A DNA stretch of 64,000 nt from Nitrincola alkalisediminis (GTDB lineage Bacteria; Pseudomonadota; Gammaproteobacteria; Pseudomonadales; Balneatricaceae): contig NZ_VYTY01000005.1 of NCBI RefSeq assembly GCF_009821115.1, positions 62,001 through 126,000 on the forward strand, read 5' to 3'. Each line of letters opens with the position of its first letter. Positions within the stretch are counted from its first letter, which is position 1. The notes below the pieces were generated by a model. That model saw only the letters and a list, made by a program, of their open reading frames with translations. It was not told where the DNA came from and did no database searches. Position numbers and translations under genes: made by a program. Shown here in pieces: positions 42,461-51,730 of the stretch.

Positions 42461-45091
42461 ATGACGGGTAGCCCTTTCCATTCTCAAATTCGTCAAGAAT
42501 ATGATCGTTTTTTATTCACGCAGGGAGCGCGCTTTCCTGTTGAGAATCGACTGAAAATAGACTTGCATTGTCATGATTTAAATAGCGATGTTCCTGACGA
42601 GCTCTGGGGGCGTTTGCTTAAGCTACCCGAGACCTGGTTACCGTCACATAAGCTACTGGAACGATTGAATGATGCTGGGGCGGATTTAATGACCGTTACC
42701 AATCATAACAATGCTCGCTCCTGCTGGACGTTGATGGACAAGGGTCTGGATATTCTCTCAGGCGCTGAATTTACCTGCCACTTTCCCGATGACAGTTTAA
42801 GCATTCATGTCTTGGCCTATGGCTTTTCGCCCGCTCAAGAAGTCAGGCTGAACAAACTACGATTCAATATTTTTCAGTTCCAAGCCTATGCACTTGAGCA
42901 AGATATTCCCACGGTTTTACCCCATCCCTTATTCTTTTATACCGCCAAAAAGAAGCCAAACATCGAATTACTGGAAAAGTTCGCCCTCTTGTTCGAGCGT
43001 TTTGAAGTGCTCAACGGTCAACGCGGTTATTGGCAAAACCATCTAACCCAACGCTGGGTCGCCAGTTTAACAGACGAAAAAATCACAGAACTGGCGCATA
43101 AGCATAAAATCAATCCAGCCGATTTTTGTGCTCACCCCTTTAACAAATGCATGACGGGTGGCTCCGATGACCATAACGGCATTTTTGCAGGAGAATGTGG
43201 CACGTTCCTACACGTGGATAACTTGGCTGAACGGCGCATAAGCACGCCCTTATCGCAACTGGCACTAGAGGCCCTACGCAAGGGGTATACCGCTCCCTAT
43301 GGTGAGCCAGGTGAAGAGGAACGCCTAACCACGGCCTTTCTGGACTATTTCGCGCAGGTAACGCTCAACATGGAAGACCCCGGCTTATTGCGTTTAATGC
43401 TGCATAAAGGCCGTTTACAAGACAAGGTAATGTGTTTGGCCGTGAGCAATGCGATGCAGGAATTGCAACGCCATAAATACACCTTGGGCTTTTTAAAAAC
43501 CTTTCATCAGGCCTTGCATGGCCAATCACCGGCCCTCTGGAAAAGCTTAGGAGTTAGCAAAGCCTTTAAGCCCACGTTAAAGATTATCAAAGACATTGCC
43601 AAGGCTCGCCAACAACAGCCTAAGCACTTTACGGCAACCCTACGCCAGACGCTTCCCGCCTTGTATCGGGAAGTGACTCAAGTCTTTTTTGACCGCTTAG
43701 AACACGAAATTCTATCCTTGCCTAAGAAGACCCTCAAACGTATCAATGCCCAGACCCTCATTGAGCATTTTGAGCTGCCTACCTCGTTTAGAAGCCTGTT
43801 TAACAACAGCTACGCTAAGCATCCACGCATGACGGATCTTAACATATTTGGCTTGCTGGATCAGGTGACCTTCCCTGCACTGGCAACTCTGGTCATCGGC
43901 GGGGCCTCCTTTGCGGGCAGTCAGGTGCTCTACGCCAACCGTGATTTTTTAAATGATCTGGCCGAGGATTTACAAGAAGGCCAACACTCGAAGCGCGTGC
44001 TTTGGTTAACCGATAGCTTTTCCGATGCCAATGGTGTGTCTTCAGTACTGCAGTCGACCCTTGCTCATGTGCAAGCGCATGAACTGCCGATTGATATGCT
44101 GATCTGCCATCCCACTCAGGAGGCACAGGCTCACCTGCATGTTCTAAAACCAATGAAGTCCTTTAGTATTCCATCACTGAGTGAACAGACGCTCTATATC
44201 CCGGACATGCTGGAGGTGCAAACACTGTTTGAAGTGGGTGGCTATGATCGAATTATCTGCTCCACCGAGTTGGTGATGGGACTCATCGCCTTGTATCTGA
44301 AGAAAGCCTTTTCGGTGCCCACCTACTTCTACATGCATACCGACTGGAATGAATTCTTTAAACGAAGTGCTGCATTGGATGCACAGTCCAGCGACCGCCT
44401 GCGACGTTTGTTACGCTTTTTTTATCAACAGTATGATGGCTTGTTTGTCCTCAATTCTGACCACAAAGCTTGGTTAGCCTCTGACGCAATGGATTTTCCA
44501 ATTGAACGTCTCTATAGCACTCAGCATTGGATAGATGCGCGTTATGTCGAAGCGGGTGTTCAACGTGGTGCTAAGCCGCCAGGTAAAACGCTGCTATTTG
44601 CTGGACGCATCAGCCGTGAAAAAGGGGTATTGGATTTACCCGGTATTTTTGCTGCCATCAAAACGCTTCACCCAGATGCACAACTGCTCATCGCAGGCAA
44701 AGGCCCTGCATTGAAAAAACTGCAAAAGCGTATGCCGGATGCCTGCTATTTAGGCTGGGTAGAAAAAGACAAACTCGCCTCATTGTACCTGCAAGCCGAT
44801 CTGCTCCTGCTGCCCTCACGTTTTGACACCTTTGGCTGTGTAGTCTTAGAAGCCATGGCCACAGGTCTTCCCGTCGTGGCATACAATGTCAAAGGCCCTA
44901 AAGACATTATTCAGCATGGCATTAACTCCTTTACCGCTGAAAACGCAACAGAAATGGCACAGATCGTTTGCCAATACTTACACTGGGAACCACAAGCACG
45001 CCAAACCCTCCAAAAGGGCGCACAACTGCGGGAAACTGACTATCGGGCAAGCGATATCATGTCCCAATTGTTAAGCGATATTGGATTGTAA
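42461..45091 (+). CDS. PHP-domain/GT4 glycosyltransferase fusion protein
   Basis: 876 residues. The N-terminal ~250 residues are a PHP-type metal-dependent phosphoesterase: DLHCHD near residue 34, VTNHNN near 79, GAEFTCHF near 101, and GGSDDHNG near 233, so the main metal-binding motifs are kept. A helical linker follows. From about residue 510 a GT4 GT-B transferase begins (VLWLTDSFSDANGVSSVL), with LLFAGRISREKGV, LLIAGKGP, and FDTFGCVVLEAMATGLPVV (near 785) carrying the E-x7-E-like donor site. No signal or membrane segments. GT4 enzymes of the Agt/SqdX type make P-free glycolipids under Pho control; this fusion may do so (inference). AGGAACG precedes the ATG. Confidence 0.85.
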   Translation: MTGSPFHSQIRQEYDRFLFTQGARFPVENRLKIDLHCHDLNSDVPDELWGRLLKLPETWLPSHKLLERLNDAGADLMTVTNHNNARSCWTLMDKGLDILSGAEFTCHFPDDSLSIHVLAYGFSPAQEVRLNKLRFNIFQFQAYALEQDIPTVLPHPLFFYTAKKKPNIELLEKFALLFERFEVLNGQRGYWQNHLTQRWVASLTDEKITELAHKHKINPADFCAHPFNKCMTGGSDDHNGIFAGECGTFLHVDNLAERRISTPLSQLALEALRKGYTAPYGEPGEEERLTTAFLDYFAQVTLNMEDPGLLRLMLHKGRLQDKVMCLAVSNAMQELQRHKYTLGFLKTFHQALHGQSPALWKSLGVSKAFKPTLKIIKDIAKARQQQPKHFTATLRQTLPALYREVTQVFFDRLEHEILSLPKKTLKRINAQTLIEHFELPTSFRSLFNNSYAKHPRMTDLNIFGLLDQVTFPALATLVIGGASFAGSQVLYANRDFLNDLAEDLQEGQHSKRVLWLTDSFSDANGVSSVLQSTLAHVQAHELPIDMLICHPTQEAQAHLHVLKPMKSFSIPSLSEQTLYIPDMLEVQTLFEVGGYDRIICSTELVMGLIALYLKKAFSVPTYFYMHTDWNEFFKRSAALDAQSSDRLRRLLRFFYQQYDGLFVLNSDHKAWLASDAMDFPIERLYSTQHWIDARYVEAGVQRGAKPPGKTLLFAGRISREKGVLDLPGIFAAIKTLHPDAQLLIAGKGPALKKLQKRMPDACYLGWVEKDKLASLYLQADLLLLPSRFDTFGCVVLEAMATGLPVVAYNVKGPKDIIQHGINSFTAENATEMAQIVCQYLHWEPQARQTLQKGAQLRETDYRASDIMSQLLSDIGL

Positions 45092-45164
45092 AAAATCCTT
45101 TACCCGTCTCGCTCGCTTTTAGTTTATTCTAGCCTGCTCTTTTTCGCTAAAAGGAGCGGCGGTT

Positions 45165-46313
45165 ATGTCCGCATCAACACCTGTTCAGCATTCGACGCGA
45201 AACACCTTGTTATCCAGCCTAGTGCTGACCCTGACACTGGTGTCGGACGCCTTACTCTATTTGCTGTTACCCCTGTACTTCGAGTCGTTTGGCTTAACCC
45301 TGTTATGGGTAGGACTCCTGTTATCCTTAAATCGTTTCATTCGACTGCTGATCAATCCATGGCTCGTCAGTTATTTTCAGATCATGGGTGCGCGTAAGGC
45401 GTTATTGCAGGCGATTGCCTTAGCCACGATAGCAAGCCTATGCTTTGTGCTCATGGCCAGCCCTTGGATTTTGTTGGCTTCACGTGTGCTCTGGGGCTGT
45501 GCCTTTGCCTTAATGCGTTTGGCGTGTTTGCATTATGCGACGGAAGAGCGATCCCTTAGCCTTAAAAACTTAGGCTGGTTTACCAGCTTTCAAGAAATCG
45601 GGCCGCTGCTGGTCATGCTACTCTCGCCTTGGCTACTGACCTTTTTAACCCTGAGTCAGGTGCTAATGTTCGGTACGCTCCTGTGTGTGCTCGCCATTCT
45701 TCCGGCCTTGGGACTGCCTAACCCGCAACGCCAAAGCCAAGCAAAGGCAACGGCATCTTGGCCCAAACCGGCTCCCCTGCACCAGCTCACCTTTTTATTG
45801 TGTTTATTGTTTGACGGTGTCTGGGTCATCATTCTAGCGCCACAATTGGTCAATATGGGCTATTCAACCCACATTGCCTTATCCACGGTCGCCTTTATTT
45901 TCGCGGCAAAGCGTATTTTTAGCATGGTGATTGGACTCATCTCCGTGCGTTTCGCCCTCTTCGCCAATACCTATGGTTGGTTGGTGTTTACGGTCGGATG
46001 CTTGTTGGTATCGGGGCTGTTGATGCCAACGGCTTGGATTCTCTTTGCCAGCGTACTGGCAGCCACGGGACATGCGCTTCTCATGATTTTAATGCCGAAG
46101 CTGTTAGCGGATATCAGTGAGCAAGAAAATGAACGTCAGCTTTCATTAAGTGCTTTCACCTTCTGGCGTGATTTTTCCGTTGCGATTGGGGCTTTATTTG
46201 CAGCGATTTTGATTGAGCAGGACTTGATCACTGAGTTCTATTGGGGCTCAACCCTGATCACGATGCTCCTAAGCGTATGGATTTTTAAGAACCGAAAGAC
46301 GCGATCCGCCTAG
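45165..46313 (+). CDS. Major facilitator superfamily transporter
   Basis: 382 residues with about 12 membrane segments (VLTLTLVSDALLYLLLPLYF at the start, then regular spacing). SLNRFIRLLINPWLVS and RVLWGCAFALMRLACLHY resemble loop 2-3 and TM4 of drug/metabolite MFS permeases. AAAAGGAG before the ATG; 73 bp downstream of the PHP-GT4 gene, so possibly co-transcribed. Substrate unknown. Confidence 0.8.
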   Translation: MSASTPVQHSTRNTLLSSLVLTLTLVSDALLYLLLPLYFESFGLTLLWVGLLLSLNRFIRLLINPWLVSYFQIMGARKALLQAIALATIASLCFVLMASPWILLASRVLWGCAFALMRLACLHYATEERSLSLKNLGWFTSFQEIGPLLVMLLSPWLLTFLTLSQVLMFGTLLCVLAILPALGLPNPQRQSQAKATASWPKPAPLHQLTFLLCLLFDGVWVIILAPQLVNMGYSTHIALSTVAFIFAAKRIFSMVIGLISVRFALFANTYGWLVFTVGCLLVSGLLMPTAWILFASVLAATGHALLMILMPKLLADISEQENERQLSLSAFTFWRDFSVAIGALFAAILIEQDLITEFYWGSTLITMLLSVWIFKNRKTRSA

Positions 46314-46370
46314 AATCGCTATCGGAAGACCGCTTTCCCAAGTCTCTTAAAGATCAGCGTAAGTGAGTAC

Positions 46371-46712
46371 TTACTCGTGCCCGAGATACTCGTTGATCAA
46401 TCGTACTAGAAAACCGTGGAAGAAATTTTCGATATCTTCAATGTCACGGTCTAGCAAGGAAAAATAGCGAGCCGCTTGCTCACGCGTCAGGATCTTTGAG
46501 GCGATGGAATACTGGATCTCGTCCTCCGACTTGTCATGTCGAGGCACCAAGCGCCATTGTATGACACCTGTATCAAAAAACGCGATTTCCTGTTCAGCAT
46601 GTTGGCAAAACGCCTGTACATGAAGCGCTCCATCAGGGCCTAGGCAACCCGCCTCAACACGGCAGGTAAAGGTGATTTTTTTGTGCGGAGGCAAGGGTAA
46701 GGTAATGCTCAT
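46371..46712 (-). CDS. Hypothetical protein, 113 residues
   Basis: I do not recognise this protein. It is soluble, starts MSITLPLPPHKKITFTC, has a beta-rich first half (ADGALHVQAF-like strands) and a helical acidic second half with SLLDRDIEDIENFFHGFLVRLINEYL. It faces the MFS gene tail-to-tail and lies alone on the minus strand. Codon use looks normal, so it is probably real. Confidence 0.6.
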   Translation of the reverse strand: MSITLPLPPHKKITFTCRVEAGCLGPDGALHVQAFCQHAEQEIAFFDTGVIQWRLVPRHDKSEDEIQYSIASKILTREQAARYFSLLDRDIEDIENFFHGFLVRLINEYLGHE

Positions 46713-47019
46713 TGTTCAATCTCTGACCATTAAACATGGTGTCAGTTATTATTGTTCTGATCGGAATCTTGTAACTCAATGCATTTAACCAGAGATACCC
46801 TGTGTTTCCAAGCGCTATTATCGCTCTCCATGTTACACTCTAAACACTCAAACTTAGCCATGATTCACTCAATTCACAGACTTCAACCGCCTATTGCTTC
46901 AACGGAGTTAATTGTTACGTCACGAGGCAATTTTCACAAAACGGTAATGGTAACACCTTTGAAATTCGCTATACTTATTTATATATGAAAAAACGTATAT
47001 CATTCAAAGGAAAACAATA
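46713..47019 (+). other. Intergenic region before acr3
   Basis: 307 bp without a convincing gene. It holds the promoter region of the minus-strand hypothetical gene and that of acr3: a TATACT -10-like hexamer at 46970 and the inverted repeat at 46981. No Pho box is seen. Confidence 0.5.
46981..47000 (+). promoter_or_regulatory. Probable ArsR operator before acr3
   Basis: Imperfect palindrome ATATATG-AAAAAA-CGTATAT located 5 bp after the -10-like TATACT and about 20 bp before the acr3 ATG. A similar A/T palindrome stands before the arsenate operon at 50829. Assignment to ArsR is by position and similarity. Confidence 0.5.
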
Positions 47020-48084
47020 ATGACTCAGTCCACCGCCACTCACGCGGACCCCTCTAGTGAAAGCATGGGAGTCTTTGGCCGATTTCTATCCGTTTGGGTC
47101 GGACTGGCCATCATCGCCGGTGTACTACTGGGGCAGTTTGCACCCGCCCTACCGCAAGCCTTAGCCGCCTATGAAGTTGCTCAAGTTTCCATACCCGTTG
47201 CCCTTTTAATCTGGGGTATGATTTTTCCGATGATGGTGCAAATTGATTTCTCAGCCTTATTGAACGTGCGCAAACAACCAAAAGGATTGATGATCACCAC
47301 CTGCGTCAATTGGTTGATTAAACCCTTTAGCATGTTCGCCATCAGCTGGTTTTTTCTGGTGGTGCTGTTTCGCCCCTTTATTCCTGAAGCCTTGGCCTAT
47401 GAATACCTAGCCGGGGCGATTTTACTGGGTGCGGCACCCTGTACTGCGATGGTCTTTGTCTGGAGCTACCTAACCCGTGGCGATGCCGCCTACACCCTCG
47501 TACAAGTCGCGCTAAACGACCTCATCATGCTCTTTGCCTTCGCTCCCATCGTGGTGCTACTACTAGGGATCTCTAACATCCCCGTACCTTGGGACACCGT
47601 CGCCCTGTCAGTTGTGCTGTATATCGTCATTCCCTTAGCTGCGGGGTATCTCACCCGCATTAGCATCATTAAAAAGAACGGTCAGGATTGGTTTGACCAG
47701 GTTTTTTTGCCAAAAATTGGCTCAGTCACACCCATTGCCTTGATTATTACACTGGTGCTGCTGTTTGCGTTCCAAGGCGATGTGATTTTAGCCAACCCTT
47801 TGCATATCGCCCTCATTGCTGTGCCACTTATCATACAAACTGTGCTGATATTTTTACTGGCCTACTACTGGGCAAAGCGCTGGAAGGTGCCACATAACAT
47901 TGCCGCACCCGGTGCGATGATCGGCGCAAGTAACTTTTTTGAGTTGGCGGTTGCCGCGGCGATTGCCCTGTTTGGATTACAATCTGGCGCGGCCTTGGCA
48001 ACGGTGGTTGGCGTCTTGGTGGAAGTGCCTTTGATGTTAGCGCTGGTGCGCTATGCCAATCGTACCCGAGGACAGTTTGCTTAG
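47020..48084 (+). CDS. acr3: ACR3-family arsenite efflux permease
   Basis: 354 residues with about 10 membrane segments. FPMMVQIDFSALLNVRKQPKGL, LLGAAPCTAMVFVWSYLTRGD (with the essential Cys), VALNDLIMLFAFAP and the closing GASNFFELAVAAAIALFG are ACR3 hallmarks. It exports As(III) from the cytoplasm. Own promoter, AAAGGAAA before the ATG; convergent with arsR. Confidence 0.93.
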   Translation: MTQSTATHADPSSESMGVFGRFLSVWVGLAIIAGVLLGQFAPALPQALAAYEVAQVSIPVALLIWGMIFPMMVQIDFSALLNVRKQPKGLMITTCVNWLIKPFSMFAISWFFLVVLFRPFIPEALAYEYLAGAILLGAAPCTAMVFVWSYLTRGDAAYTLVQVALNDLIMLFAFAPIVVLLLGISNIPVPWDTVALSVVLYIVIPLAAGYLTRISIIKKNGQDWFDQVFLPKIGSVTPIALIITLVLLFAFQGDVILANPLHIALIAVPLIIQTVLIFLLAYYWAKRWKVPHNIAAPGAMIGASNFFELAVAAAIALFGLQSGAALATVVGVLVEVPLMLALVRYANRTRGQFA

Positions 48085-48151
48085 CCGTCAAGTCCTCACA
48101 AATCTAAACACCTCTTCAGCAGCCTTTTATCGGCAACTGAAGACGGTCTAT

Positions 48152-48568
48152 TCAGGCGGACGTGGAGCAGAAGATTGGCCGAGTCGACATATCGCTTAAA
48201 CGTCGGCTGGGCTCTTCCAGCAGATGAGGGTTTTCGATGAGCGTCCGCTCTAATACGTCCTGCATCCAAGTGTGCATATCAGGATTAAGACGATATAAGA
48301 CCCACTGCCCTTGGCGTCGATCTACGAGCAACCCTGACCGACGTAGTTGCGCCAAATGACGAGAGATTTTGGGTTGCGACTGATTCAGTGCTTCCATAAT
48401 CTCACACACGCACAGTTCACCTTCTTGCTTCAGCAGCAACAAGCTGAGCAATCGGTTTTCTTCTGCTAGATTCTTATAGAACATCAGAGCATCCCCTGCC
48501 CCTTCGCTCAGGTTCTGCCGTTGCGCTTCGTAACCTACTGGATTGCCTGTTTTTTCAACGCCGATCAC
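48152..48568 (-). CDS. arsR: ArsR-family arsenic-responsive repressor
   Basis: 138 residues, GTG start with GAGGAAA upstream, one base after the arsJ stop. Winged helix with ELCVCEIMEALNQSQPKISRHLAQLRRSGLL (in parts: ELCVCE, SQPKISRHLAQL); the Cys-x-Cys in ELCVCE is the As(III) site in the recognition-helix region. The N-terminus is about 25 residues longer than typical ArsR; a shorter start at MFYKNLAEENR is possible. Last gene of the gapdh-arsJ-arsR unit, an unusual order. Confidence 0.88.
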   Translation of the reverse strand: MIGVEKTGNPVGYEAQRQNLSEGAGDALMFYKNLAEENRLLSLLLLKQEGELCVCEIMEALNQSQPKISRHLAQLRRSGLLVDRRQGQWVLYRLNPDMHTWMQDVLERTLIENPHLLEEPSRRLSDMSTRPIFCSTSA

Positions 48569-48569
48569 T

Positions 48570-49799
48570 CTACTTTTCCTCTACTGCATCCAGTTGACGC
48601 CCCTGCGGCAAAGCCAACGAAATCAATACTGCTAACCCTACCATGACTGCCGAAACACTCAAGCACATTTGCAAGCCATAGGCCATGTAGAGCCATCCTG
48701 ACAAAACTGTGCCGAGTAAACGCCCCATGGCATTGGCCATGTAGTAAAAACCGACATCCAGCGAAACACCGTCACCACGGGCATAGCTAACAATTAAGTA
48801 ACTGTGCAGAGATGAATTCACCGCAAACACCACACCGAATGCCATCAAGCCCGATATCAATAGCGTTTGTGCATCCCAGTTAAACGATAAACCGACCGCC
48901 ATCATCAAGGGTAAAGCGGCCAACACACTGCCCCATGCAACCACGGCGCCACGTCCCGGAATTCGACCCGAACGTTTGCCGGTAAAATACGGTGCTACGG
49001 ATTGCACAATGCCGTAACCAATCACCCAACTGGCCATGAAAAAGCCCACTTGCCAGAAACTCCAACCCAAGCCGTCTTTCAAAAAAACAGGCAAGGCGAT
49101 GACAAACCAAACATCCCGGGACGCGAACAAAAAGCAACGCGCTGCTGACAGATAGTTGATGGCACGGCTTTTCGAGAACACATCTGTGAACTTAGGCTTG
49201 TTTTTCATACGACCTAAATCATCACGCAAGGTGAGAATGGAAAAAATCCACACCAAACCTAACATGGCCGCCATCACAGCAACCGCACCCGTAAAGCCCA
49301 GAAGTGTTAACAACATGGCCCCTAAGAAAAAACCGATGCCCTTCAACGCATTTTTTGAACCGGTTAGCAACGCCACCCATTGGTAGAGCGTGCCCTGAGC
49401 ATTGTCAGGAACCAAGAGTTTAATCGAACTCTTGGCACTCATTTTATTTAAATCTTTGGCAATCCCCGACAAGGCCTGCGCCAGCATGACCCAAGCCACG
49501 GTTAAGTATTCTGCAGGCAGGGTCAGCATCAATAACGCGCCAACCTGCAGAATCAACCCCACATTCATGGTGCGGTTTAAACCTAAACGCGCGCCAAGCC
49601 AACCTCCGACAAGGTTGGTCACCACGCCAAAAATTTCATAAAAAATAAACAACAGGGCAATCTGTAAGGGGCTGTAGCCTAACTGGTTAAAATAGAGCAC
49701 TACCAACATGCGCAGTGCACCGTCTGTCAGCGTAAACGCCCAATAATTGCCTGTGACAATCAGATATTGCCGCACCTCACGCGAAAGCCCTGCTAACAT
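48570..49799 (-). CDS. arsJ: ArsJ, organoarsenical (1-arseno-3-phosphoglycerate) efflux MFS permease
   Basis: 409 residues with about 11-12 membrane segments. GNYWAFTLTDGALRMLVVLYF near residue 17, SGIAKDLNKMSAKSSIK near 112, and FVIALPVFLKDGLGWSFWQVG are ArsJ-specific. Works with the adjacent GAPDH, which makes 1-arseno-3-phosphoglycerate from arsenate; ArsJ exports it. Two bases separate the genes. Confidence 0.93.
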   Translation of the reverse strand: MLAGLSREVRQYLIVTGNYWAFTLTDGALRMLVVLYFNQLGYSPLQIALLFIFYEIFGVVTNLVGGWLGARLGLNRTMNVGLILQVGALLMLTLPAEYLTVAWVMLAQALSGIAKDLNKMSAKSSIKLLVPDNAQGTLYQWVALLTGSKNALKGIGFFLGAMLLTLLGFTGAVAVMAAMLGLVWIFSILTLRDDLGRMKNKPKFTDVFSKSRAINYLSAARCFLFASRDVWFVIALPVFLKDGLGWSFWQVGFFMASWVIGYGIVQSVAPYFTGKRSGRIPGRGAVVAWGSVLAALPLMMAVGLSFNWDAQTLLISGLMAFGVVFAVNSSLHSYLIVSYARGDGVSLDVGFYYMANAMGRLLGTVLSGWLYMAYGLQMCLSVSAVMVGLAVLISLALPQGRQLDAVEEK

Positions 49800-49801
49800 G
49801 G

Positions 49802-50815
49802 TTATTGTCCTAAATCTAATACGCCAACTTTACGCCCCAGCTCGACCATTCTGACACTGTAGCCCCACTCATTGTCGTACCATGCATAGATTTTGACGTG
49901 CGTTTCATTCACCACCATCGTTGATAAGGCATCGATGATGCTGGAGCGTGAATCCCCACGGTAATCCACAGACACCAATGGGCGCTCTTCATAGCCCAGA
50001 ATGCCCGCCAACTCGTTTTCAGACGCGGCTTTTAAAAAGGCATTGACCTGCTCCGCACTGGTGGGTGTTTCAACCTCGAATACACAGTCGGTTAAAGAAG
50101 CATTGGCCAACGGAACACGCACCGCATGACCGTTGATACGACCCGCCAGTTCAGGGAAAATCTCGATAATCGCTTTCGCCGATCCCGTTGTGGTTGGAAT
50201 TAAGCTAGAGCCACAGGCGCGCGCACGACGCAGATCCTTGTGGGGTGCGTCCAGGATAGTCTGGGTGTTGGTTAAGTCATGAATGGTGGTCATGCTCGCA
50301 TGCTTGATGCCGAGTTTTTCTTTAATAACTTTGACCACGGGTGCCAAGCAGTTCGTGGTGCACGAAGCAGCGGTGACGATACGATGCTCTGCTGGGTTAT
50401 ACAGGTGATCGTTCACGCCCATTACGACGTTCAACACGCCCGCTTCCTTAATCGGTGCAGAGACAACGACCCGCTTAACCCCTTGATCTAAGTAGGCTTG
50501 CAAGACGCTTTGGCTTTTCATCTTGCCTGAGCATTCAAAGACCAGGTCACAATCAGACCAATCGGTAGCGGCAATCTCCTTTTCACTGCTCACCTGAATG
50601 GACTTGCCATCGATAAGAATCTGATCGCCTTCAGCCTTGGCTTCATGTAACCAGCGCCCATGCACTGAGTCAAAATTAAGCAAATGCGCCAAGCTCTCAG
50701 CACCCGCAGCAGGGTCATTGATACGAACGAACTCAAACTCAGGCCAATTCCACGCCGCTCTGAGTGCTAAACGCCCCATACGGCCGAAGCCATTGATACC
50801 GACCTTAATCGCCAT
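49802..50815 (-). CDS. ArsJ-associated glyceraldehyde-3-phosphate dehydrogenase
   Basis: 337 residues. [23 protein letters not shown]-binding start, catalytic Cys in [11 protein letters not shown] near residue 155, and [12 protein letters not shown] near the end. The neighbour arsJ marks it as the arsenate-resistance paralogue rather than the glycolytic enzyme. Start chosen at the ATG with GAGGA 7 bp upstream; the frame opens ten codons earlier through the operator. First gene of the operon. Confidence 0.92.
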   Translation of the reverse strand: MAIKVGINGFGRMGRLALRAAWNWPEFEFVRINDPAAGAESLAHLLNFDSVHGRWLHEAKAEGDQILIDGKSIQVSSEKEIAATDWSDCDLVFECSGKMKSQSVLQAYLDQGVKRVVVSAPIKEAGVLNVVMGVNDHLYNPAEHRIVTAASCTTNCLAPVVKVIKEKLGIKHASMTTIHDLTNTQTILDAPHKDLRRARACGSSLIPTTTGSAKAIIEIFPELAGRINGHAVRVPLANASLTDCVFEVETPTSAEQVNAFLKAASENELAGILGYEERPLVSVDYRGDSRSSIIDALSTMVVNETHVKIYAWYDNEWGYSVRMVELGRKVGVLDLGQ

Positions 50816-50828
50816 GTCGTCTTCCTCA

Positions 50829-50848
50829 TATATGTTAAAGTGCATATA
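50829..50848 (-). promoter_or_regulatory. Probable ArsR operator before the GAPDH-arsJ-arsR operon
   Basis: Perfect palindrome TATATG-N8-CATATA, 14-33 bp before the GAPDH start, downstream of a Pho box. Similar in arms to the palindrome before acr3. Confidence 0.55.
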
Positions 50849-50864
50849 ACAATAAACGAATATG

Positions 50865-50881
50865 ATGACAGATTCATGACA
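50865..50881 (-). promoter_or_regulatory. Pho box before the arsenate operon
   Basis: Two TGTCAT half-sites on the minus strand exactly 11 bp apart, 50 bp before the GAPDH start. The phoU terminator lies upstream of it, so it should serve the ars operon and not pst. Confidence 0.7.
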
Positions 50882-50922
50882 AATCGTTTACGGCTAATAT
50901 CAGAGCACAAAGGTTTATTGCT

Positions 50923-50947
50923 AAAAAAAGGAGCACAAGGCTCCTTT
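50923..50947 (-). terminator. Terminator after phoU
   Basis: Minus-strand AAAGGAGC-CTTGT-GCTCCTTT hairpin with perfect 8-bp arms, followed by a T-rich tail (TTTTTAG). It closes the pstSCAB-phoU operon. Confidence 0.8.
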
Positions 50948-50969
50948 CTTCTAAACACACTACGCTGTA

Positions 50970-51698
50970 TTAACGGCCTTTCACCGTTGCCTCTAGCACA
51001 GAGTCATCTTGGTGACGGACATCCTGACCTTTGACGAAATAAATAGTGTATTCGCAGATATTTCGGGCGTGGTCACCAATACGCTCAATCGCACGTCCAG
51101 CCCAAGTCATTTCGACAATTCGGGTAATGTTACGTGGGTCTTCAAGCATATAGGTCATATTCTGGCGCAAAATAGCTTCATAATCGTTGTCGATTTGCTT
51201 ATCAAGCAAGGCAACGCTTAAGGCATCCTCTGCATCCATTTTTCTGAAGGCTTGCATAGCACCACGCAACATTTCCAAGACACGGCTGCCCATGGTCTGA
51301 AACTCATTGAACTCTTTTGGTGCCATCATTTGATCGGATTCAGATGCTTTTAAAGCCAACCGTGCAATACGCTTGGCTTGATCACCAATACGCTCAACAT
51401 CCTTGATCGTTTTAATGACGGCAATCACTGCACGCAAATCACCCGCTGCGGGTTGACGACGTACAAGAATTTGCACGCACTCATTGTCAATGTCCACTTC
51501 CATTTTATTGACAAGATGATCTTTCTCGACGACCTGTTGTGCCAACGCAGAATCACTGTGAATAAACGCCTGCAAGGCCTTTTCAACCTGCTGCGTCACC
51601 AACTCACCCATTTCTAGAACGTGATTGACGACTTGGTTCATCTCCGCATCATAGGCCTGTGACGTATGACCGTCGACTCGTTGCTTGTTCATGTTCAC
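50970..51698 (-). CDS. phoU: Phosphate signalling regulator PhoU
   Basis: 242 residues, two PhoU helical repeats. HTSQAYDAEMNQVVNHVLEMG at the start, EKDHLVNKMEVDIDNECVQILVRRQPAAGDLR and ERIGDQAKRIARLAL in repeat 1, ERIGDHARNICEYTIY in repeat 2 (E/D-x3-D metal-binding motifs). Links Pst to PhoR to hold the Pho regulon off at high Pi. Last gene of the pst operon. Confidence 0.94.
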   Translation of the reverse strand: MNMNKQRVDGHTSQAYDAEMNQVVNHVLEMGELVTQQVEKALQAFIHSDSALAQQVVEKDHLVNKMEVDIDNECVQILVRRQPAAGDLRAVIAVIKTIKDVERIGDQAKRIARLALKASESDQMMAPKEFNEFQTMGSRVLEMLRGAMQAFRKMDAEDALSVALLDKQIDNDYEAILRQNMTYMLEDPRNITRIVEMTWAGRAIERIGDHARNICEYTIYFVKGQDVRHQDDSVLEATVKGR

Positions 51699-51730
51699 TC
51701 CTTCATTACCGCCGCTGTGGGGCGCTCAAA

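Noticed and set aside
49802-50815. GAPDH as the glycolytic enzyme
   Set aside because: Adjacency to arsJ (2 bp), arsR, and ars-type operators marks it as the arsenate-resistance paralogue.
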